Positions 1 through 9,093 of a stretch of DNA of 64,000 bases are shown here, piece after piece. Source of the DNA: JAJEAD01 sp965221555 (GTDB lineage Bacteria; Pseudomonadota; Gammaproteobacteria; HK1); contig OZ244895.1 of assembly GCA_965221555.1 (NCBI GenBank), forward strand, positions 1,116,001 to 1,180,000. The letters run 5' to 3'. Position 1 is the first letter of the stretch, and every line of letters begins with the position of its first letter. The notes beneath the pieces were generated by a model. The model saw only the letters and a program-made list of their open reading frames with translations, searched no databases and was not told where the DNA came from. The translations under genes and the position numbers were made by a program.

Positions 1-1
1 G

Positions 2-577
2 GACGCGGAGATCCGTGCCGCTCCGCCCCATCTCATCCTGCTCGACTGGATGCTGCCCGGAGTGAGTGGGGTGGAGTTCGCCCGCCGCCTGCGCCGCCGC
101 GACGCGACACGGGAAACGCCGATCATCATGCTGACCGCGCGCTGCGAAGAGTCGGAACGCCTCCAGGCTTTCGAGGCGGGCATCGATGACTACGTGTCCA
201 AGCCCTTCTCCGTGCGAGAGCTGCTTGCGCGCATCAGGGCGGTGTTGCGACGCAGCGCCGGCGCCGATGACGACGCCGCAATCGAGATCGAAGGCCTGCG
301 CCTCGATCCGGCGAGCCACCGCGTGAGCAGCCGGGGCCGCTCGATCAAGCTGGGTCCCACCGAATTTCGCATGCTGCGTTTCTTCATAGGTCATCAGGAG
401 CGGGTGTTCACCCGCGGCCAGCTCCTGGACCAGGTCTGGGGAAACCACGTCTACGTGGAAGAACGTACGGTGGACGTGCACATACGCCGACTCCGAAAGG
501 CGCTGGCGCCATACGGGCATGACCGTCTCATCCAGACCGTGCACGGTACCGGATACCGTTTCTCGCGCGAGCCCTGA
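2..577 (+). CDS. phoB: PhoB-like phosphate response regulator (5' truncated by window edge)
   Basis: OmpR/PhoB-family response regulator that binds DNA when phosphorylated by its partner kinase. The reading frame is open to the first base of the window, so the N terminus lies outside; the ATG at 50 is internal to the receiver domain. Visible are the phospho-acceptor Asp in LILLDWMLPG (codon 44-46), the conserved receiver Lys in DDYVSKPFS, a short linker, and a C-terminal winged helix with the usual LGPTEFRML and RTVDVHIRRLRKAL segments. A PAS-containing kinase with PhoR architecture follows on the same strand, so the pair most likely controls the phosphate regulon. The nearby ppk gene is consistent with that. 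The family call is firm; PhoB over another OmpR-type regulator rests mainly on context. Confidence 0.93.
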   Translation, partial: DAEIRAAPPHLILLDWMLPGVSGVEFARRLRRRDATRETPIIMLTARCEESERLQAFEAGIDDYVSKPFSVRELLARIRAVLRRSAGADDDAAIEIEGLRLDPASHRVSSRGRSIKLGPTEFRMLRFFIGHQERVFTRGQLLDQVWGNHVYVEERTVDVHIRRLRKALAPYGHDRLIQTVHGTGYRFSREP

Positions 578-862
578 CTCCGCCGGGTTCTCCGGGAGGC
601 GCCGAATGGATCCGCAAGACGCCGATGCGAAGCGCGCGGAGATGCCGGACCAGTGCTTCACGACACGTCCGGTGCAATGCCGGGGGCAGGGACAGTGCCG
701 GCTCGCTCTGGGTCGGGGCCCGCGTGAAGCACCCCAGCGGCGAGACGCCGCTTGCCCTGGCGCTGGCTGCGGCAGGTGCTATTCTCGGGGTGTGCACGGC
801 GCGCAATCTCCACCCGCACCGGGTCGAAGCGTAGTTCGGGCCGAGATCCCCGGGGGTCGCCG

Positions 863-2206
863 GTGACGCTCCAATCCCGTCCCTGGCTCGCCGAAGTGCG
901 GCGCATCGCATTCGGCGCGCTCGCGCTCTTCGCCGTCGGCTACCTGGTGGGCTCGCCCGCGGGTGTCGTGCTCATCGGTGCGATCGCCTATCTCGGATGG
1001 CACCTGCGCCAGCTCTATCTCGTGCAGCAGTGGCTCACGCACGGGAAGCAGCGGCCCCGGCCGCAAGGGCGCGGCGTGTGGGCGCCGCTGCTTGACTCGC
1101 TGGAACGCCTCAACCGGCAGAGCCGCAAGCGCAAGCGCCGCCTGCGAAACTTCGTCAGGCGTTTCGAGCACGCGGTGGCCGCCTTCCCCGACGCGGCGGT
1201 GGTGCTGCGCATCGACGGCGGAATCCTGTGGCTGAACGAGGCCGCCACCGAGCTGCTCGGCCTGCGCCACCCCCAGGACCTCAACCATCCAATCGCGAAT
1301 CTCATCCGCAATCCGCTCTTCGTCGAGTACCTGGAGCAGGGGAGCTTCGATGAGCCGCTGGCGATGCTCTCGCCGGTAGACGACGCCATCCACCTTCTGG
1401 TGCGAATCGTGCCCTACGGCAGCAACCGGCGTCTGCTGCTCGCCCGCGATACCACCCGGCTCAACCGCCTGGAGCAGATCCGCAAGGACTTCGTGGCGAA
1501 CGTGTCGCACGAGCTGCGCAGCCCGCTCACGGTCATCGTCGGCTACCTGGAAACGTTCGAGGGAGACGAGCGGGCGCCGGAGCACTGGCGTCGACCGCTG
1601 GCCCAGATGTCCCAACAGGCGCAGCGCATGGCGCTCATTGTGGAGGATCTCCTCAAGCTGTCGCGCATAGAGCACTCGCCGGGCGCGGCGCCGAAGAACC
1701 CGGTTCCCATTGCCGAGATGCTCGCGGGGGTGCGCAACGACGCGCTCGGCCTCTCCGAGGACTCGCACCGCATTCACCTGGAGGCGGAGAGTGGCGAGCG
1801 CTTGCTCGGGGACTACAACGAGCTCTACAGCGCCTTCGCCAATCTGGTGTTCAATGCCATCCAGTACACGCCGCGGGGCGGTGACATCTGGCTACGCTGG
1901 AAGTACGCGAACGGGGGTGCGGTGCTTGAGATCGAGGACACCGGAATCGGGGTCGAAGAGCATCATCTGCCCCGCCTGACCGAACGCTTCTACCGTGTCG
2001 ACAAGGCGCGTTCGCGCGAGGTAGGCGGCACCGGGCTCGGTCTCGCGATCGTCAAGCACGTGCTGATGCGCCACGACGCGGCGCTCGATATTCGGAGCCA
2101 GCTCGAGGTGGGCAGCACCTTCGTCTGCCGCTTTCCCGCCTCCCGCCTCGAAGCGGTCGAGGAAGAGGCGCCGGCGCCGGCCTTGGAGAAGGCTTCCGGC
2201 GGCTGA
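863..2206 (+). CDS. phoR: PhoR-type sensor histidine kinase
   Basis: Membrane-bound histidine kinase partnered with the upstream regulator. From the GTG at 863 the 447-residue protein starts with two hydrophobic segments (IAFGALALFAVGYLVG and AGVVLIGAIAYLGW), then a basic stretch, a PAS-like region (around AVVLRIDGGILWLNEAA), the HisKA box VSHELRSPLT with the phosphorylated His, an N box in FANLVFNAIQYTP, and G boxes DTGIGV and GTGLGLAIVKHV. This matches the short two-TM PhoR layout without a large periplasmic domain. An open frame extends upstream to 752 but that part has low-complexity Arg/Ser composition, so the GTG directly before the membrane segment is preferred. The 285 bp after phoB holds no credible gene; separate transcription is possible. 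Confidence 0.93.
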   Translation: MTLQSRPWLAEVRRIAFGALALFAVGYLVGSPAGVVLIGAIAYLGWHLRQLYLVQQWLTHGKQRPRPQGRGVWAPLLDSLERLNRQSRKRKRRLRNFVRRFEHAVAAFPDAAVVLRIDGGILWLNEAATELLGLRHPQDLNHPIANLIRNPLFVEYLEQGSFDEPLAMLSPVDDAIHLLVRIVPYGSNRRLLLARDTTRLNRLEQIRKDFVANVSHELRSPLTVIVGYLETFEGDERAPEHWRRPLAQMSQQAQRMALIVEDLLKLSRIEHSPGAAPKNPVPIAEMLAGVRNDALGLSEDSHRIHLEAESGERLLGDYNELYSAFANLVFNAIQYTPRGGDIWLRWKYANGGAVLEIEDTGIGVEEHHLPRLTERFYRVDKARSREVGGTGLGLAIVKHVLMRHDAALDIRSQLEVGSTFVCRFPASRLEAVEEEAPAPALEKASGG

Positions 2207-2447
2207 GCGCTGCGCGGGGGAGCGCGGCGTCGGCACTCACCAGCCCCGTATCGCCCCGCCCGATGGGGGTCGGGAGGCCGCAATCCCCGCCATCGACATG
2301 GCGCTGCCGCGAATGGTGTGTCCAGGTACGAGTCGGAGCTCAGTCTGGAACGTCACTTTGCCGCGCATCGCGGCAACCTGGCGGTCGAGTCCCGTCGTGG
2401 ATCACGGAGAAACGGCGTACCGTTCGGTCGCCAGTCGATCCCGGTGT

Positions 2448-4622
2448 TCAGCCCACCCGCGCCCTCCGGCGGCGCTTGGCGCTGGTGCGGCGAGACCCGG
2501 ACTCGGCGAGCTTCGCGAGCAGCAGGTTCTGGGCGGCGGCGGGCCGATCCGGATTCTGTTCGGCACGCTCGTAGCTGCCGTCGCCTTGCATCAGCCAGGC
2601 CTGGGTGTCGTCGGCAAGGTAGGGCTGGAGTCCTTCCTTGTGGATTCGCTGCTTGAGGCGCCGGTCGAGAATGGGGAAGCAGGTCTCCACCCGTCGGTGG
2701 AGGTTGCGCCCCATCCAGTCCGCACTCGAACAGTAGATGAGGGGCTTGCCCGCGTTCTCGAAGTAGAAGATACGGGTGTGCTCGAGAAAGCGTCCGACGA
2801 TGGAGCGCACACGGATGTTGTCGGAGACGCCGGGCACGCCGGGCCGAAGCCCGCAGATCCCGCGCACGATTAGGTCGATGGATACGCCGGCCTGGGAGGC
2901 CCGGTAGAGGGCCCGGATGACCTCCGGTTCGATGAGCGCGTTCATCTTGGCGATGATGCGCGCCGGTTTGCCCGCCCGCGCCGCCTTCGCCTCGTTGCCG
3001 ATGTGCTCGATCATCGCCTTGTGCAGACTGAAGGGGGACTGCAGGAGGCGGCGGAGCCTGGTCGCGGTGCCGAGACTCGTGAGCTGCATGAAGATGCGGT
3101 GCACGTCCTCGCCGATGTCCGGGTCGGCGGTGAGCAGGCCGTAGTCGGTGTACACGCGAGTGGTGCGGGCGTGGTAGTTGCCGGTGCCGAGGTGGGTGTA
3201 GCGCTTGAGGCTCGACCCCTCGCGCCGGACCACGAGCAGCATCTTGGCGTGGGTCTTGTAGCCGACGATGCCATAGACGACGTGGGCGCCCGCTTCCTGG
3301 AGGCGCGAGGCGAGCGAAATGTTCGCCTCCTCGTCGAAGCGCGCCCGCAGCTCCACCACTACCGTGACTTCCTTGCCGGCCCGCGCCGCGGTGACCAGGG
3401 AATCGACCAGTACCGATTCCGGCCCGGTCCGGTAGAGGGTCTGCTTTATCGCGAACACGTTCGGGTCGTTCGCGGCCTGTCGCACGAAGTCGATGACCGG
3501 CACGAAAGACTCGAAGGGGTGGTGGAGCAGGATGTCTCCCGCCGCAATCGCTTCGAACATCCCCTCCTGCTGGCTGAGACGTACCGGCAGGCCGGGCGTG
3601 AAGCTCGGGTACTTCAGGTCCGGGCGGTCCACGAGATCGGGCAGGGTCATCAGGCGGTGGAGATTGACCGGCCCGTGCACCCGGTACAGGCTCGCTTCCT
3701 CCAGGTCGAAGCGCCGGCGCAGGAACGCGACCACGTCCGGGGGACAGGTGTCGTCGACCTCGAGGCGCACCGCGTCTCCGTAGCGGCGCGAAGGGAGCTC
3801 ACCCTCGAGCGCCCGCAGCAGGTCGTCCACCTCTTCCTCGTCGACGAAGAGGTCGCTGTTGCGGGTCACCCGGAACTGGTAGCAGTCGGTGACCTCCATG
3901 CCGGGAAACAGGTCTCCGACATGCGCGTGAATGATGGAGGAGAGGAATACGAAGTCGTGCGGGCCGCTCGCCACCGACTCGGGAAGCCGGATGAGGCGCG
4001 GCAGGGGGCGGGGAGCCTGCACTACCGCCATTCCACCCTCCAGCCCGAAGGCGTCCTCACCGGTGAGGAGGACGATGAAGTGCAGGCCCTTGTTGTGGAC
4101 CCGGGGAAAGGGGTGGGCCGGGTCCATGCGAATGGGGCTGACGATGGGCAGGATCTGCTCTTCGAAGTAAGTACGGATCCACTCCTTCTGGACGCGGGTC
4201 CAGCCGCCACGGCGGAGGAAACGGATTCCCTCGCGTTCCAGAGCGGGGAGCATTTCGTCGTTGAGCAGGGTGTACTGGTCCTGCACCAGGGCGTGGGCGA
4301 CGGGGCTGATTTTCGCCAGTACCTCGGTGGGGCTCAGGTTGTCCGGACCCGCCTGCACCGAGCCGTAGCTGACCTGCTGCACGAGGCCCCCCACCCGCAC
4401 CTCGAAGAACTCGTCCAGGTTCGAGCCCGCGATGCACAGGAATCGCAGGCGCTCCAGCAGCGGGGTGCCGGGGTCGCGCGCCTGTTCGAGCACCCGGCGG
4501 TGGAACGCGAGGAGGCTGAGCTCGCGGTTGATGTAGAGGTCCGGACTGTCGAGGCTCGGGACGCGGCTGGCGGTCTCTACGGGCGCGGCCGCGCGGACTG
4601 TGCTGGCGCGTCGCGCCGTCAT
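2448..4622 (-). CDS. ppk1: Polyphosphate kinase 1
   Basis: Makes inorganic polyphosphate from ATP by processive transfer of the terminal phosphate through a phospho-histidine. The 724-residue length is normal for PPK1. Visible landmarks are the N-terminal INRELSLLAFHRRVLEQA segment, the VFAIKQTLYRTG segment, the conserved histidines in YKTHAKM and THLGTGNYHARTTR, and the C-terminal IVRGICGLRPGVPGVSDN and SADWMGRNLHRRVE blocks. It faces phoR tail to tail across 240 bp that contain no recognisable gene. Pairing with phoB/phoR fits control by phosphate limitation, although no clear Pho box was seen upstream of 4622. Confidence 0.97.
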   Translation of the reverse strand: MTARRASTVRAAAPVETASRVPSLDSPDLYINRELSLLAFHRRVLEQARDPGTPLLERLRFLCIAGSNLDEFFEVRVGGLVQQVSYGSVQAGPDNLSPTEVLAKISPVAHALVQDQYTLLNDEMLPALEREGIRFLRRGGWTRVQKEWIRTYFEEQILPIVSPIRMDPAHPFPRVHNKGLHFIVLLTGEDAFGLEGGMAVVQAPRPLPRLIRLPESVASGPHDFVFLSSIIHAHVGDLFPGMEVTDCYQFRVTRNSDLFVDEEEVDDLLRALEGELPSRRYGDAVRLEVDDTCPPDVVAFLRRRFDLEEASLYRVHGPVNLHRLMTLPDLVDRPDLKYPSFTPGLPVRLSQQEGMFEAIAAGDILLHHPFESFVPVIDFVRQAANDPNVFAIKQTLYRTGPESVLVDSLVTAARAGKEVTVVVELRARFDEEANISLASRLQEAGAHVVYGIVGYKTHAKMLLVVRREGSSLKRYTHLGTGNYHARTTRVYTDYGLLTADPDIGEDVHRIFMQLTSLGTATRLRRLLQSPFSLHKAMIEHIGNEAKAARAGKPARIIAKMNALIEPEVIRALYRASQAGVSIDLIVRGICGLRPGVPGVSDNIRVRSIVGRFLEHTRIFYFENAGKPLIYCSSADWMGRNLHRRVETCFPILDRRLKQRIHKEGLQPYLADDTQAWLMQGDGSYERAEQNPDRPAAAQNLLLAKLAESGSRRTSAKRRRRARVG

Positions 4623-4659
4623 CGGGTTGGGCCTCGATCCGCCCGCTCTCTCCAGTTCA

Positions 4660-4795
4660 CGGCTGCGAAGGCGCGACCATCGGCATGGGCGGCGTCGGTC
4701 GCAAGCCGGGTTGCGGGAAAGTACTGTCCAGAGACGCTTGGCGCACCGTGCCTCGCGAAGGGCCTTGCCCCGGCCGATGTCCGCGCCCTTGTCAT
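4660..4795 (-). repeat. Family-2 dispersed repeat, copy a (degenerate)
   Basis: Intergenic segment between ppk and the DUF805 gene that shares the core GGGAAAGTACTGTCC and the CCTTGCCCC-GTCCGCGCCC block with the better copy near 18.6 kb, in the same relative order. No open frame of note. Boundaries are approximate. Confidence 0.55.
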
Positions 4796-4817
4796 GTGCA
4801 TTGCCGGAACATGGCGC

Positions 4818-5192
4818 TCAGACTTTCGGCCCCTCCGTCGCCTCACCATGCCTTGTTGCTTCTCCACGAGTGGGCTGCGCCCACCAGACGACGAGCAGGA
4901 CGACTCCGATGAACGTGAAGACAAGAAGCATCCACCAGCCGCTTCGTTGCGTATCGTGCAGTCTCCTGCATCCCGCCGCCATGACCGGGAGAAGGAATAC
5001 GAGGTTCACGGCAATGATGAACAGGTCTCCCATGCCGGGCACGTGCGGGAATATGAAACGACTCGTGATCGTCGCTCCCCAGGACATCAGTATGGTGAAC
5101 AGATAGAACCACCAGAACTCGCTTCTCGTCGCACGCCCGGAGAAGGTGGCGTACTTGCCCATGCAGCTTGCGATGGCTTGACCGAAACCCAT
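4818..5192 (-). CDS. DUF805 family small membrane protein
   Basis: A 124-residue inner-membrane protein resembling YhaH/YhaI. The N terminus carries the family hallmark in which the chain is called after a conserved KYATFSGRATRSEFWWFYLF stretch, followed by three further hydrophobic segments (around FIIAVNLVFLLPVMAAG and WWMLLVFTFIGVVLLVVWW) and the internal CRRLHDTQRSGWW motif typical of DUF805. The function of the family is not established. It is separated from ppk by a repeat relic and from the next upstream gene by about 180 bp, so it is probably monocistronic. Confidence 0.88.
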   Translation of the reverse strand: MGFGQAIASCMGKYATFSGRATRSEFWWFYLFTILMSWGATITSRFIFPHVPGMGDLFIIAVNLVFLLPVMAAGCRRLHDTQRSGWWMLLVFTFIGVVLLVVWWAQPTRGEATRHGEATEGPKV

Positions 5193-5370
5193 TTGCTCAC
5201 CCGTTGGAGTGCGAGAGCGAAGCGGCAGCTCTGAAAGCTACGCTACCAGATCCCTGCCCGGATCGATAACGCGCACTCGGTCCATGTCGATGCGGAGACC
5301 TGCGGGTTCAACCCATGGGGCTGCCCGCCTCGCCCGCCGCGCGCGGTACACCACGTTCGCGGGCAGGAGC

Positions 5371-7410
5371 TCACACCCCGTTGCGGGGAATCGACTCGTC
5401 CCACTCCCGGGAGAACACCGCCTCCTCGCTCTCGAAAGCGTCGAGCCGGGCGCGGACCCGGAAGTGCTCGGCATCGGCGCTCAACTCGCAGGAGACCGCG
5501 ATGCGGGTGTCGATCTGCCCCGGACGGGAGAACCGGTTCTCGCCGGTGAGCGCGGTGCGCGCGGAGAGTGGATCGCCGGCGACGAGCGAGCGTTCGCAGG
5601 TCGTGCGCTTGGAGAATTCCCAGCCGTGCCGGTCGAATCGCACGCGGCCGCTGTATTCCTCGTCGCGGACCGTGATTCGGCCCGTCGCGACGTCGTGCTC
5701 CTGGGTGATCCGGTGCGCGATGTCGGGCTCGAGCATACTCGTCGGGTGGATCGCGCTCATGCGTGGGGGAGGCAGGGGGGCGAGGCGCTCGTCCTCGGGG
5801 TGGGGCGGGTGCACCGGCAGATGCAGGCTGCTCTCTCCGGCGAACACGGTGAGGGTGGTGATGGCGGGAGAGGGCCACACCAGGGGCCAGCATCCGGTCG
5901 CGACCGCGACCCGCAGGCGTTGCCCGGGCGCGAAGCGATGGGCGATATCGTTCATCTTCACTTCGACGCGGTAGGTGCGGCCCGGCTCCAGTTCCTCGGG
6001 CTCTTCGTGTCCGTTTCGGTGGGTGAGGTTCAGCAGGCCGTAGGTCACCCGGCCCGAGGATCCGTCCGGCGCCAGCTCGCAGAGGCGTACGTGGAGCAGT
6101 CCTTGGGGATGGTCCAGCGCCATCTTGAGGGTGAGGGTAGGCGCTCCGAAGATTTCCAGGGCCTCTTCGAGCGGCGCGCTGTCGAAACAGAGCGAACGGG
6201 CATCGTCGGTGAGCTGATCGGGGGGCTCGGTGGGGTCTCCGGCCCCGTGGCTCGACCACGCGGTGGCGCAGAGCCCGGTCTCGGCGGGGCTTCGCACGCT
6301 CAGGGGCAGGGCGGGACCGGCTTCGCTGCCCAGCCCGTCCGCGTTGAGGACATAACTCCGCGGCTCGATGCGCGCGGAGGGCCAGCCCGCTTCGCATACC
6401 CAGCGCCCGGGACGCATCGGGTGGTGGCTGCGCGGCGGGACGCTGTCCTGCATCCACACCCGGTAGGCGGGCTCGTCCATGATTCCGTTGTCCACGTCCT
6501 TTAGCCAGTGGTCCCACCAGCGCAGGGCCTCATCGGGATATCCCATCATGGGACCGGGCGCGGCCTGGTGCATGTACTGGTGGCCCCAGGGTCCGATGAG
6601 GCCCTTGCAGGGCGAGGAAAGTCCCGCGAGCAGGCGCGGCACCGGATTGGAGTAGGCGTCGGCCCAGCCGCCCATCGCGTACACCGGGATCTCGATATCG
6701 GCGTAGCGCTCACACACCGAGCCGTGCTTCCAGAAGTCGTCGCGGGTCTGGTGGCGCAGCCACTCGATGATCCAGGGCCGGTTCGCCTCCAGACGGGCGA
6801 GCCACAGCTCGCGCCAGTCCTCGCCGTACAGAGCGGGATCGGGGGGGCGCGCGTTGTGTCCAAACATGGTGAAGGCCCAGTCCGGGTTGGCGTTGAGCAG
6901 GCAGCCGCCCATGTAATGGATGTCGTCCGCGTAGCGGTCATCGGTGAAGTACACGGCGATGACGCACCTCAGGGCGGGCGGGCGCCGGGCCGCCACCTGG
7001 AGCGAGTTGAAGCCTCCCCAGCTCTTGCCCATCATGCCGACCCTCCCGTTGCACCAGGGCTGGGCGGCAATCCACGCGATCACCTCGAGCGCGTCGTCCT
7101 GCTCCTGCTTCAGGTACTCGTCCAGAAGCAGGCCGGTGGACTCGCCGCTGCCGCGCATGTCGACGCGAAGCGCGGCGTAGCCGTGTCCGGCGAAAAAGGG
7201 GTGCATCGCTTCGTCGCGCGTGGCGGTGCCGTCGCGGGTGCAGTAAGGGATGTACTCCAGGATCGCGGGCACCGGGTGTTCGAGCGCGTCGCAGGGCAGC
7301 CAGTAACGCACCGAGAGCCGGGTGCCGTCCGAGAGTGGAATGAACTCGCACTCCACTTCGCGGATTCGGTTGGGAAAGGTGTCGACCACTTCTGCGTTTT
7401 GCGTCGTCAT
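5371..7410 (-). CDS. CocE/NonD family serine hydrolase (S15/X-Pro dipeptidyl-peptidase type)
   Basis: Alpha/beta hydrolase with an acylase or esterase type activity; the natural substrate cannot be read from sequence. The 679-residue protein has the S15 layout: N-terminal hydrolase fold with oxyanion region ILEYIPYCTRDGTATRDE, VDMRGSGEST, and the nucleophile elbow GKSWGGF (Ser about residue 130), followed by a jelly-roll C-terminal domain from about residue 330 (WCLP/LPL-type blocks around GRTYRVEVKMNDIAHRFAPG). The start at 7410 is chosen because GAAGGA lies 8-9 bases upstream; the frame stays open 30 codons further but without family similarity. No signal peptide, so cytoplasmic. It is divergent from an FAD oxidoreductase; a shared promoter region of 182 bp lies between them. 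Confidence 0.9.
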   Translation of the reverse strand: MTTQNAEVVDTFPNRIREVECEFIPLSDGTRLSVRYWLPCDALEHPVPAILEYIPYCTRDGTATRDEAMHPFFAGHGYAALRVDMRGSGESTGLLLDEYLKQEQDDALEVIAWIAAQPWCNGRVGMMGKSWGGFNSLQVAARRPPALRCVIAVYFTDDRYADDIHYMGGCLLNANPDWAFTMFGHNARPPDPALYGEDWRELWLARLEANRPWIIEWLRHQTRDDFWKHGSVCERYADIEIPVYAMGGWADAYSNPVPRLLAGLSSPCKGLIGPWGHQYMHQAAPGPMMGYPDEALRWWDHWLKDVDNGIMDEPAYRVWMQDSVPPRSHHPMRPGRWVCEAGWPSARIEPRSYVLNADGLGSEAGPALPLSVRSPAETGLCATAWSSHGAGDPTEPPDQLTDDARSLCFDSAPLEEALEIFGAPTLTLKMALDHPQGLLHVRLCELAPDGSSGRVTYGLLNLTHRNGHEEPEELEPGRTYRVEVKMNDIAHRFAPGQRLRVAVATGCWPLVWPSPAITTLTVFAGESSLHLPVHPPHPEDERLAPLPPPRMSAIHPTSMLEPDIAHRITQEHDVATGRITVRDEEYSGRVRFDRHGWEFSKRTTCERSLVAGDPLSARTALTGENRFSRPGQIDTRIAVSCELSADAEHFRVRARLDAFESEEAVFSREWDESIPRNGV

Positions 7411-7592
7411 GTCGTTGCGTCCTTCGTCGAATCGAGACCCGCCATGGTAAGGCGGCGCCGTATTTCTCGTGGGCATGAAGCGTACCCTGCGCCCACGCAA
7501 GCCCGTTCATTCGTGATCGGTGGAGAATGGCGGTTAACATCGCGGTGCGGGCGCTGTCCCGCGCCCGCTACCACGGGGAGAAGGGAAAGCGC

Positions 7593-8894
7593 ATGCCGCC
7601 GCCAAGCCTCTTTTCGGCCGATTTCAAGCCGCAGCCGTACTGGTGGGAGGATGCCCCGCCGCCCGAGGGCGGCGAGACGCCGCTCCCCGCACGGGCGGAT
7701 GTCGCGATCATCGGCTCGGGCTATACCGGTCTGCACGCGGCGCTGCACACCGCGCGGGCCGGGCGCGACACGGTGGTGCTGGAAGCGGAGGCGGTGGGCT
7801 ACGGCTGCAGCAGCCGAAACGGCGGTCAGGTCTCGATCGGCTATCGGCCCACCCACGCCGAACTTCGGCGGGACTTTGGTCAGGAACTCGCGGACCGCAT
7901 CCATCGGGAGGGTTTCGAAGCCTTCGACTATCTCGGCGACTTCATCGCGCGCGAGGAGATCGACTGCGCGTGGCGGCAGGTGGGACGCTTCCACGGTGCG
8001 CATCTGCCGAGCAGTTACGAGGCGCTCGCCCGCGAGATCGAGAACGAACCGAAGGAGCACCCGGTCGAAGCCTACATGGTGCCGCGGGCCGAGCAACGCA
8101 ACGAGATCGGCAGCGACCTCTACCACGGCGGCGTGGTCTATCCGCAGCACGCTTCGCTGCACCCCGGGCTCTACCACCTCGGTCTTCTCGCGAAGGTGGA
8201 AGGTGCGGGCGCGCGAGTGGTGACGCGGTGCCGGGTCGAGGCGGTGGACAAGGACCGCGACGGGTTCACGCTGCGCACCTCCCGGGGAGCGCTTCGCGCT
8301 CGCGACGTGGTGGTGGCGACCAACGGCTACACCGGCCCCTTCAGTCCCTGGCACCGCCGGCGCGTGATACCGATCGGCAGCTACGTGATCGCGACCGAGC
8401 CGATCGGCGCCAACCTGATGCAGATTCTGTGTCCGAAGGACCGGGTGGTGAGCGACAGCCGCAAGGTGGTCTTCTATTACCGGGCGACACCCGACCGAAA
8501 GCGGATCCTGTTCGGCGGGCGGGTTGCGCTGCAGGAGACGGACCCGCGCGTGAGCGCGCCGCGCCTGCATGCGGTGATGCGCCGGATCTTTCCCGAGCTC
8601 GCCGAGACCCGGATATCGCACTCCTGGGTCGGCTTCGTTGCCTATACCTTCGACAGCGTGCCCCATGTCGGGGTGCACGACGGCGTGCATTACGCGATGG
8701 GCTACTGCGGCTCGGGCCTCTCGCTTGCGAGCTACTACGGGATGCGCGTCGGGCAGAAGGTGCTGGGCGGCAAGGAAGGCGATACCGCGCTCGACGACCT
8801 GCCCTTCCAGACCCGGCCCCTGTACGGTGGAACCCCGTGGTTCCTCGGTCCCGCCATTCTCTACTACAAGGTCCGGGACCGGCTCGGACTTTGA
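7593..8894 (+). CDS. FAD-dependent oxidoreductase, DadA / gamma-glutamylputrescine oxidase-like
   Basis: Flavoprotein that oxidises an amine or amino acid C-N bond. The 433-residue protein opens with the short segment PQPYWWEDAPPP typical of PuuB/OrdL-like enzymes, then the FAD Rossmann motif VAIIGSGYTGLHAAL, ARNGGQ-type flavin contact CSSRNGGQVS, and the C-terminal GYCGSGLSLASYYG block that closes on the isoalloxazine ring. The ATG at 7593 has GGAGAAGGG just upstream; a longer frame begins at 7527 but adds unrelated residues. Substrate could be gamma-glutamylputrescine, glycine betaine derivative or a D-amino acid; sequence alone does not decide. Divergent from the CocE-type hydrolase. Confidence 0.9.
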   Translation: MPPPSLFSADFKPQPYWWEDAPPPEGGETPLPARADVAIIGSGYTGLHAALHTARAGRDTVVLEAEAVGYGCSSRNGGQVSIGYRPTHAELRRDFGQELADRIHREGFEAFDYLGDFIAREEIDCAWRQVGRFHGAHLPSSYEALAREIENEPKEHPVEAYMVPRAEQRNEIGSDLYHGGVVYPQHASLHPGLYHLGLLAKVEGAGARVVTRCRVEAVDKDRDGFTLRTSRGALRARDVVVATNGYTGPFSPWHRRRVIPIGSYVIATEPIGANLMQILCPKDRVVSDSRKVVFYYRATPDRKRILFGGRVALQETDPRVSAPRLHAVMRRIFPELAETRISHSWVGFVAYTFDSVPHVGVHDGVHYAMGYCGSGLSLASYYGMRVGQKVLGGKEGDTALDDLPFQTRPLYGGTPWFLGPAILYYKVRDRLGL

Positions 8895-8924
8895 GGCTGA
8901 AACTCGTCAACCGCCCCTGATTGT

Positions 8925-9045
8925 CGAATCTCGGCTGCGTGCGCGTCCCCGCCGGCAGGGACGGTGTCGAACGCGTGTCGGGGTGCGGGCAAGCCCCCTG
9001 CGCACCCCCGACTCGGGTGCGCCGTGTCCCTTCCGGCATCCGCGC
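8925..9045 (-). repeat. Family-2 dispersed repeat, copy b
   Basis: Fills the space between two convergent genes. It carries GCCGGCAGGGACGGTGTCGA as in the other copies and a long imperfect dyad, GTCGGGGTGCGGGC against GCGCACCCCCGAC, corresponding to the CGAGTCGGGA/TCCCGACTCG dyad of the family. It could act as a bidirectional stem-loop. Edges approximate. Confidence 0.6.
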
Positions 9046-9093
9046 TCCTCGCTTCGTGAACCGGGACGCGTTGGGGCCCTGCGCTCATGCGGG

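Noticed and set aside
3003..5234. Long plus-strand open frame opposite ppk
   Set aside because: Repetitive Val/Glu/Arg-rich translation with no motifs; it is the antisense shadow of ppk in G+C-rich DNA.
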